Positions 58,065 to 62,741 of a stretch of 62,741 nt of DNA are shown here, piece after piece. Both the position numbers and the translations under genes were made by a program. Source of the DNA: Marinilabiliaceae bacterium ANBcel2 (lineage in GTDB: Bacteria > Bacteroidota > Bacteroidia > Bacteroidales > Marinilabiliaceae); NCBI GenBank assembly GCA_029688995.1, contig JARULA010000011.1, forward strand, positions 1-62,741, given 5' to 3'. The notes under the pieces were generated by a model. It saw only the letters and a list, made by a program, of their open reading frames with translations. It did not search any database and was not told where the DNA came from. Every line of letters begins with the position of its first letter. Positions within the stretch are counted from its first letter, which is position 1.

Positions 58065-58373
58065 ATGAATACAATCTTGGACAATAAGAAAAATGACCTT
58101 ATTCATTTGTGCCAACAACTTAAAATCAAAAGGCTTTATGCCTTTGGTTCTGTGGTTTCAGGAAATTTTAAAGATGACAGTGATATCGATTTTTTAATTT
58201 CATTTTCAGACAATTTATCTCACGAAGAATATGCTGATAACTATTTTTCTCTTCATTATAAGCTTAGAGAGTTATTTAATCGAGAGATAGACATTGTAAC
58301 AGAGAGAACTCTCTCGAATCCATATTTCATTGAGAGTATTAATGAAACTAAATCTTTGATTTATGAGGCGTGA
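58065..58373 (+). CDS. mntA: MntA-type minimal nucleotidyltransferase antitoxin
   Basis: 102 residues with the nucleotidyltransferase motif GSVVSGNFKDDSDIDFL (GS and DxD metal-binding pair) and a third Asp in REIDIVTE. In known MntA/HepT pairs the antitoxin adds AMP to a Tyr of the toxin. It overlaps the HepT gene by 11 bases. It lies directly beside the intron's insertion point. Confidence 0.92.
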   Translation: MNTILDNKKNDLIHLCQQLKIKRLYAFGSVVSGNFKDDSDIDFLISFSDNLSHEEYADNYFSLHYKLRELFNREIDIVTERTLSNPYFIESINETKSLIYEA

Positions 58374-58701
58374 AATCAGAAAATATCTATTTGACATAAA
58401 GACTTCTATTGACTCAATTAATGAATACCTTGGGAAAAAACGAAACTTTTTTGAATACCAAAATAACAAGTTGTTGCGTAGAGGTGTAGAAAGAGAAATT
58501 GAAATAATTGGGGAAGCAATGAATCGTGCCTTAAAACTTGACCCTGATTTGGATATAAAGAATGCCAGACAGATTGTTGATACAAGAAATTGGGTGATCC
58601 ATGGGTATGATAAGGTTGATGACGTAGTTATCTGGGTGATAGTCTCAAAACACTTACCAGCCCTGAAAACTGAAGTTGAAAAACACCTTAATAAAGACTA
58701 A
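58363..58701 (+). CDS. hepT: HepT-like HEPN ribonuclease toxin
   Basis: 112 residues with the HEPN motif RNWVIHGY, i.e. R-x4-H-x-Y: catalytic Arg and His and the Tyr that MntA adenylylates. Family helices precede it (GVEREIEIIGEAMNRAL). It cleaves RNA unless neutralised. Co-transcribed with mntA. Confidence 0.92.
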   Translation: MRREIRKYLFDIKTSIDSINEYLGKKRNFFEYQNNKLLRRGVEREIEIIGEAMNRALKLDPDLDIKNARQIVDTRNWVIHGYDKVDDVVIWVIVSKHLPALKTEVEKHLNKD

Positions 58702-59590
58702 AACCTGTTGCTAATATACAGGAATATGAGCGGTCGGTAGAACACCCACAAGCTCCAGCTCTTCTCCGAAATAGGGCGTGACGAATGCAATCTCTAATGT
58801 GGCATTTGCCTTGCAATCGCCCCTTTGCCTTGAATGCAGAAAAATATTTTCTTCTTGACTGTTTCATAATTACTGCTCTAAGTTAATACTATTTTTATTT
58901 TTACAACTGGTGATTCTTAGTTGCGAAAATTTGACGATACAAAGTTTCTAATTACACCATCACCCTTTGCGAAAGCTGTAGAGGGTGATGATGTTTTGGA
59001 ATTTGGTTGATGGGAAATTGACTAATGGTGTTGGGTTTTGAGATGGGGTGTTTTCTATTTGGATGTGGGATGGGAAACTTACGGGTGTGGAAATGACGAA
59101 ACACGGAGTTGAGTGAGGCAGATTGAAATCCGGCACTCTTGCGCGGGGTGCCGAAGTGGTTGAATGGATGGAAAGAGTGTTGAGTGAGGAACGAGCGAGG
59201 CACGAACAACTGAGATTCAACTACTGCAGGCACAAGGGGGAACTGCAAAAAACATGACAGCCCCGCAGGCGGTGGCGACCAGCAGGCGAGCCTAACACTG
59301 GCAGCGGTTGGATCCCGATTTAGTGGCTCTTCTTGGGATTGTGGGTGAGAGCCACTTGATCGGGAGACAAAAGAGCTGCCGTGAGGAAGAATGAGGAGCG
59401 CAAGTTTTGTGACAGACTGGAGCTTTGCCTGAGCTTGTCGAAGGAAAGCGGAACCCGAAGTATGAAGGCGGATGGCTTTTGTTTTTGCTTTAAAAATCAA
59501 ACACAAAAAAACAAATGCCATCCGGTCTGGCGGAAAACTTGCCGACGATTGATGACGAACACCGCTTTACCGGCCTTGTGCGGGGGGCTT
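58702..59590. other. Gene-free, GC-richer tract with inverted repeats
   Basis: About 890 bases with no convincing gene. Open frames here are low-complexity and lack start context. The tract includes GCCTGAGCTTGTCGAAGG (about 59428), a sequence common as dispersed repeats in bacterial genomes, and a large inverted repeat at 59469. Base composition differs from the surroundings, consistent with an imported spacer. Confidence 0.6.
59469..59524. repeat. Inverted repeat with poly-T/poly-A inner arms
   Basis: CGGATGGC (59469-59476) pairs with GCCATCCG (59517-59524); inside, TTTTGTTTTT faces AAAAAAACAAA. It could be a terminator for either side or an insertion-sequence end. Confidence 0.65.
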
Positions 59591-60010
59591 TTATGAACTC
59601 TCCAAACCCAGAATCCTGTAGTTTCGTTTATTTATCTGTTTTGCAACTCCTGAATACAAAAAAAAATTACCAACAACGTGTACATGACACGGGTGATGAT
59701 TTTTCTGTAACTCAAAATGTCTTTTAAATATACCATTGTTATATATACCATTATTGGTAAGAGCCTCTTGATACATGACTTTAAGCATTGACATAGGTAT
59801 CTCGATACTGGCATTTTCACCAATTCTCACTTTATATCCTCTTTCTCCATCGTAATTATAATTATGACATGCATAATCAGGTCCAGCCAATACGAGTCTG
59901 AATTTCGAATCAGGATCGATATTTATGCCTCTTTTTACCTTCTCAATAATATGTTCTGATGCTTTAGACCAACTCATATGTTTTTGATTTTTTAATTTCA
60001 AAACGTTCAT
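59591..60010 (-). CDS. Uncharacterised protein at the end of the defence-like cluster
   Basis: 139 residues, no signal peptide or membrane helix. Nothing recognisable; visible segments are ASEHIIEKVKRGINIDPDS, AGPDYACHNYNYDGERGYKV and HPCHVHVVGNFFLY. A shorter start at 59977 (MSWSKASEH) is possible. It follows the E2-like gene by 51 bases on the same strand, so it is likely the last gene of that operon and may be a target or helper. Confidence 0.65.
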   Translation of the reverse strand: MNVLKLKNQKHMSWSKASEHIIEKVKRGINIDPDSKFRLVLAGPDYACHNYNYDGERGYKVRIGENASIEIPMSMLKVMYQEALTNNGIYNNGIFKRHFELQKNHHPCHVHVVGNFFLYSGVAKQINKRNYRILGLESS

Positions 60011-60061
60011 ATCTAATGTTATCTTATACCAGGTACTCTAAAGCAGCGGTTCGGAAATATA

Positions 60062-60715
60062 TTATTTATTTTTGATCCAGTTTGATTCAAAAACTAAAAT
60101 ATCCTTTACCAATCTAGTTTTTGGCACGAGTTTAAGATATTCCACACTAGCATAATGACAAATTTTATATTTCTTTTTTCCGCAAATACAAGAGTCGTAT
60201 CTCTGTGGTAAATTATTATCCAATATTTTTTGAAGGATCTCTATAGCAAGTTCAGGTGAATGGATTTCTAATTCCTCTTTGTAAAATTGAATAATGCCAT
60301 CAAATCTATGGGCATATTCGCCTGATGCATAGTTGCCGTCATATTTCCTATAAACCTGATTGACAAAAAAAGGATACACTTTGTCCTTAATAAAACCAAA
60401 CAAATCCATTCCCCGAGTTTGATACATCAATAATTTGTGCTCAATGTCAATACAACAACATCCATTGACATCAATATGAAAATCAGGGTGCCTTTTGATC
60501 ACAAAACTTTTCTCCCAAACTACCGGAGTGCAATATGGATAAGCATTTGAAATGAATATCTCGATATCAAAAGTTTCCCAGTAGTGCCCTTGTATATCAC
60601 AAATATCCATGTCTCCATAAATACTCCACCCGGATTTTTTCTCTGTGTACCTCAATTTTGGGAACAACTGAGAAACTTTTTTGAAATCAATTTCAAATTT
60701 GTGTTTGTTTACCAT
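60062..60715 (-). CDS. E2-like (ubiquitin-conjugating-fold) protein with SEC-C-like tail
   Basis: 217 residues from the ATG at 60715 (a TTG one codon upstream is also in frame). The E2 pattern is visible: NAYPYCTPVV (like FPxxxP), then HIDVNGCCCID near residues 80-90, matching the HxxxxGxxC place of the E2 catalytic Cys. The C-terminus has SCICGKKKYKICH, like the zinc-binding SEC-C motif (CxCGxxKxxKxCH). Standalone E2 proteins act with cyclases in short type II CBASS. It overlaps the cyclase gene by 23 bases, so the two are coupled. Confidence 0.75.
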   Translation of the reverse strand: MVNKHKFEIDFKKVSQLFPKLRYTEKKSGWSIYGDMDICDIQGHYWETFDIEIFISNAYPYCTPVVWEKSFVIKRHPDFHIDVNGCCCIDIEHKLLMYQTRGMDLFGFIKDKVYPFFVNQVYRKYDGNYASGEYAHRFDGIIQFYKEELEIHSPELAIEILQKILDNNLPQRYDSCICGKKKYKICHYASVEYLKLVPKTRLVKDILVFESNWIKNK

Positions 60716-61718
60716 CAAAATAGGGTTTGTTTAATGATGCTATAGGCGCTATTTGTTCAATATTCCTATCCCTCACGTTACTCTGTTTTATCCATATTTC
60801 ACCTACCGGATCAGAGACAATGAAACTCTGCCGTTTTAGAAATATCAGCCAGTTAAAATCATACTGCGTATAAAAGATTTTTGCATCTACGTCACTGTAT
60901 ATATAACGGTCATTTACATTGCCTGTTCGTATGTTCACAGATTGAAACAAATCACGATCCTCACTAGTCAGGTTATCTTTAATATTTTGACCGATTACAA
61001 TACCATTGCTTTCAGCACTGGCTTGCATTTTACTGGCAAGATTTGTATGTAAACTACAGGTTGTTACTTCGCTTGTTTCCCCGATGCCAGCCATCGACCA
61101 TACAAGGTCTTTGTCATAACCCAAATCAATCCCAATCCTGGTATATATTTTTTCTATACCCTGAGCTTCAAACAGATTTCTTAGATCATTTTTTACGAAA
61201 TAAGTAAACACACTTACACATTGCAAAATATCATAAACAGAAGATTTAATACACTTATTCTTACCCCCAAAATATACAAAAAGACCATCACCGTGTAACC
61301 GATGGACATAGCCACCAAAAATCAAACATGTGTGAATGGCTGCCTTCTGAATTGTATTTGTAATTACCAGAACTGTTTCTGGTTTATATCTTGCAAAAAG
61401 TCTGGTAGAACCTTTTATATCGATGAACCCCGAAACAATATAGTGCTTCTCATACTTATTAGTATTTTTTAAATGAGCAAAGTCCGGATGCATGCCCAGT
61501 TGTTGGTCAAAATTTGGCTTTGCTCCCAATTCTTTAGCTAACTCATCTAAACTCGGCAGCAAACGATTATCAGGGATTTCCCGATGAAGCATAAGTGATT
61601 GTACTCCTTTTTCTAATCTGCTGTCAGATTCACTTATACCTGAAAATAACCCTTGTGCACTTTTATCTCTATCAATTGCTGATTTAATTGTATCCAGATA
61701 ATCATTATATATTTTCAT
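60693..61718 (-). CDS. Class III nucleotide cyclase, PycC-like
   Basis: 341 residues. The class III cyclase domain (about 93-245) shows FIDIKGSTRL with metal-binding Asp100, LHGDGLFVYFGG with Asp144, RIGIDLG, and the transition-state segment HTNLASKMQ, where Asn226 is kept but the usual Arg is Lys230. No membrane helix. Together with the neighbouring small membrane protein this matches Pycsar antiphage systems, where the cyclase makes cCMP or cUMP after infection. The nucleotide made here cannot be told from sequence. Confidence 0.82.
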   Translation of the reverse strand: MKIYNDYLDTIKSAIDRDKSAQGLFSGISESDSRLEKGVQSLMLHREIPDNRLLPSLDELAKELGAKPNFDQQLGMHPDFAHLKNTNKYEKHYIVSGFIDIKGSTRLFARYKPETVLVITNTIQKAAIHTCLIFGGYVHRLHGDGLFVYFGGKNKCIKSSVYDILQCVSVFTYFVKNDLRNLFEAQGIEKIYTRIGIDLGYDKDLVWSMAGIGETSEVTTCSLHTNLASKMQASAESNGIVIGQNIKDNLTSEDRDLFQSVNIRTGNVNDRYIYSDVDAKIFYTQYDFNWLIFLKRQSFIVSDPVGEIWIKQSNVRDRNIEQIAPIASLNKPYFDGKQTQI

Positions 61719-61855
61719 ATACTCTATAATTTGTATTTTAAGGTCACATGGAACTCGCCAATCCAGTCATTAGCTACGCTGATCTTCGATTCCCCTGTGT
61801 GAAAAAATCTTTGACTTCGTCGATCTGACAATTCTCATGGCACGTTTCATACCTT

Positions 61856-62344
61856 CTACTTTAAGTTTTTAAAAATTAATATTATTATAGGAATCATGTT
61901 AAGAACGACAATTACATAAAAAATCCCAGCATATTTTAGCAACTTGAATTTTTTACTCAATCCTTTAGCAAGAAAAAAGACTTGTTGTCTTAGATCCCTG
62001 ATTTCCTCATCTTTACTACATCTTTCAGATTCTATCAAAAAAGCCTTCATATCCATTTTAGCGATTGAATTAAAATAGAAAAGAGATGAACTTCCTTTAG
62101 GACGAAATGGGGAGGAAGCATATAAGACAATAACCAACGACGCTAACGCAAACAAAATGGAAACTGATAAAAACACGTATAACAGTATGGAGTAATTAAC
62201 ATTTTCCAGAAGATAAGGTATACTTGCTGTAAGTCCCCCAACAATAAAGGTTCCCATAGCAAGAAATACAGCGCTCTTATTGTTAACACTATCGTAATAA
62301 TGATCAAATCGATTTATGCAAAACTCTATTCTTTCTTTTTCCAT
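61856..62344 (-). CDS. Pycsar-type transmembrane effector candidate
   Basis: 162 residues with hydrophobic helices at about 24-45, 52-77 and 139-158. The first segment (FDHYYDSVNNKSAVFLAMGT) follows the pattern of the small cNMP-gated membrane effectors (PycTM) in Pycsar. It would disrupt the inner membrane when the cyclase product binds. It lies 137 bases upstream of the cyclase on the same strand and 4 bases after the DUF2188 gene. SLATT-type effectors are the main alternative. Confidence 0.7.
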   Translation of the reverse strand: MEKERIEFCINRFDHYYDSVNNKSAVFLAMGTFIVGGLTASIPYLLENVNYSILLYVFLSVSILFALASLVIVLYASSPFRPKGSSSLFYFNSIAKMDMKAFLIESERCSKDEEIRDLRQQVFFLAKGLSKKFKLLKYAGIFYVIVVLNMIPIIILIFKNLK

Positions 62345-62348
62345 GATC

Positions 62349-62570
62349 TCAACCTTTTATGTTTCTCGGGTCATTTCCATATGAATTCTTCTGTCTTATC
62401 TGACCCTCTTTGTTATGGATAAGTAATTCCGAATCCTGATTTTTGGATATTGCCCGACCCATTTCAATAGCCTCCTTTTGAGTGTTAGTAATTTTTGTCA
62501 ATTTCACATTACCTCCCCCTCGGATGCCCCATTTTCCATTAACTGGAACAACATGTTGATTTTTTCCCAT
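62349..62570 (-). CDS. DUF2188 small protein
   Basis: 73 residues with the DUF2188 pattern: QHVVPVNGKWGIRGGGN, TQKEAIEMGRAISKNQDSEL and a C-terminal YGNDPRNIKG. Family role unknown; members occur often in mobile or defence regions. First gene of the leftward cluster, 4 bases before the effector gene, so co-expression is likely. Confidence 0.85.
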   Translation of the reverse strand: MGKNQHVVPVNGKWGIRGGGNVKLTKITNTQKEAIEMGRAISKNQDSELLIHNKEGQIRQKNSYGNDPRNIKG

Positions 62571-62677
62571 TATCTTAATATTTTTAAAATGATTTATTAC
62601 TTTTGCAAACTCAAAAATGGGGATACAACAAGCCTGAGCAAGGTTTGTGGATTTCCTTGAAATCTATATCCCGTCTG

Positions 62678-62728
62678 AAAAAGTGAGTACCCCCCGTCCG
62701 CCAAGATCTGTGGGTATTCACTTTTTTT
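62678..62728. terminator. Hairpin near the window end
   Basis: AAAAAGTGAGTACC pairs with GGTATTCACTTTTT with one mismatch; T-runs on both strands make it a bidirectional terminator candidate, probably for a gene beyond the window. Confidence 0.7.
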
Positions 62729-62741
62729 ATGCTCTTATTAA

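Noticed and set aside
58952-59521. 189-residue leftward open frame in the GC-rich tract
   Set aside because: Low-complexity Ser/Pro/His-rich text, no start context and overlapping equally long frames on both strands.
1-62741. CRISPR array
   Set aside because: No regularly spaced short direct repeats were found on reading through the window.

Overview
The window is a 62.7 kb AT-rich chromosomal segment of a Bacteroidota bacterium. The evidence is a SusC/SusD polysaccharide utilisation locus, a type IX secretion sorting domain, a DUF3078 protein, a Fibrobacter-type paralogous-domain protein, many lipoproteins and few strong Shine-Dalgarno sites. An anaerobic or facultative marine or sediment lineage such as Marinilabiliales fits, but that rank is inference.

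Layout. (1) 1-15.6 kb is ordinary core: tRNA-Arg, a lipoprotein superoxide dismutase, YaaA, a GntR regulator, a DEAD-box helicase, a DUF3078 protein, a MATE pump, a CarH-like MerR/B12 regulator, yicC-gmk-nadD, a secreted phosphatase/nuclease-fold protein and the carboxynorspermidine route to spermidine. (2) 15.6-24.4 kb holds a decayed LysE-type exporter, a Cu+ ATPase, a YrbL-like protein and three overlapping signalling genes (PAS protein, solute-binding histidine kinase, hybrid kinase). (3) 24.4-45.6 kb is surface and glycan biology: a GLUG/T9SS adhesin, an MlrC-like lipoprotein peptidase, a PUL (SusC, SusD, lipoprotein, two GH2 enzymes, two ROK proteins, LacI regulator, aldo/keto reductase) and the decayed start of another glycosidase. 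A shared palindrome GCAA-N4-TTGC precedes both susC and the first GH2 gene, so both are probably controlled by the LacI protein.

(4) 45.7-56.2 kb is an unusual metabolic block. A leftward operon encodes a corrinoid protein, a UroD-type methyltransferase and a histidine kinase with a DUF1638-like N-terminus. Divergent from it are a NarL-type two-component pair and a five-gene heterodisulfide-reductase-like set (HdrC, HdrB, HdrA, HdrC, and a fused membrane HdrE/D or DsrMK-like protein). This could couple methyl or thiol chemistry to the quinone pool; the substrate is unknown. Related about 58-bp direct repeats lie at 49.5 and 57.3 kb and enclose the two-component and Hdr genes.

(5) 56.2-62.7 kb is mobile and defence-rich: a FISUMP gene between about 70-bp direct repeats, an IS3-like remnant, a truncated group II intron, a MntA/HepT toxin-antitoxin pair, a gene-free GC-rich tract, and a leftward cluster of DUF2188 protein, membrane effector, class III nucleotide cyclase, E2-like protein with a SEC-C-like tail, and an unknown protein. 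The last cluster looks like a Pycsar antiphage system with a ubiquitin-conjugating-type accessory protein, the best candidate here for something undescribed.
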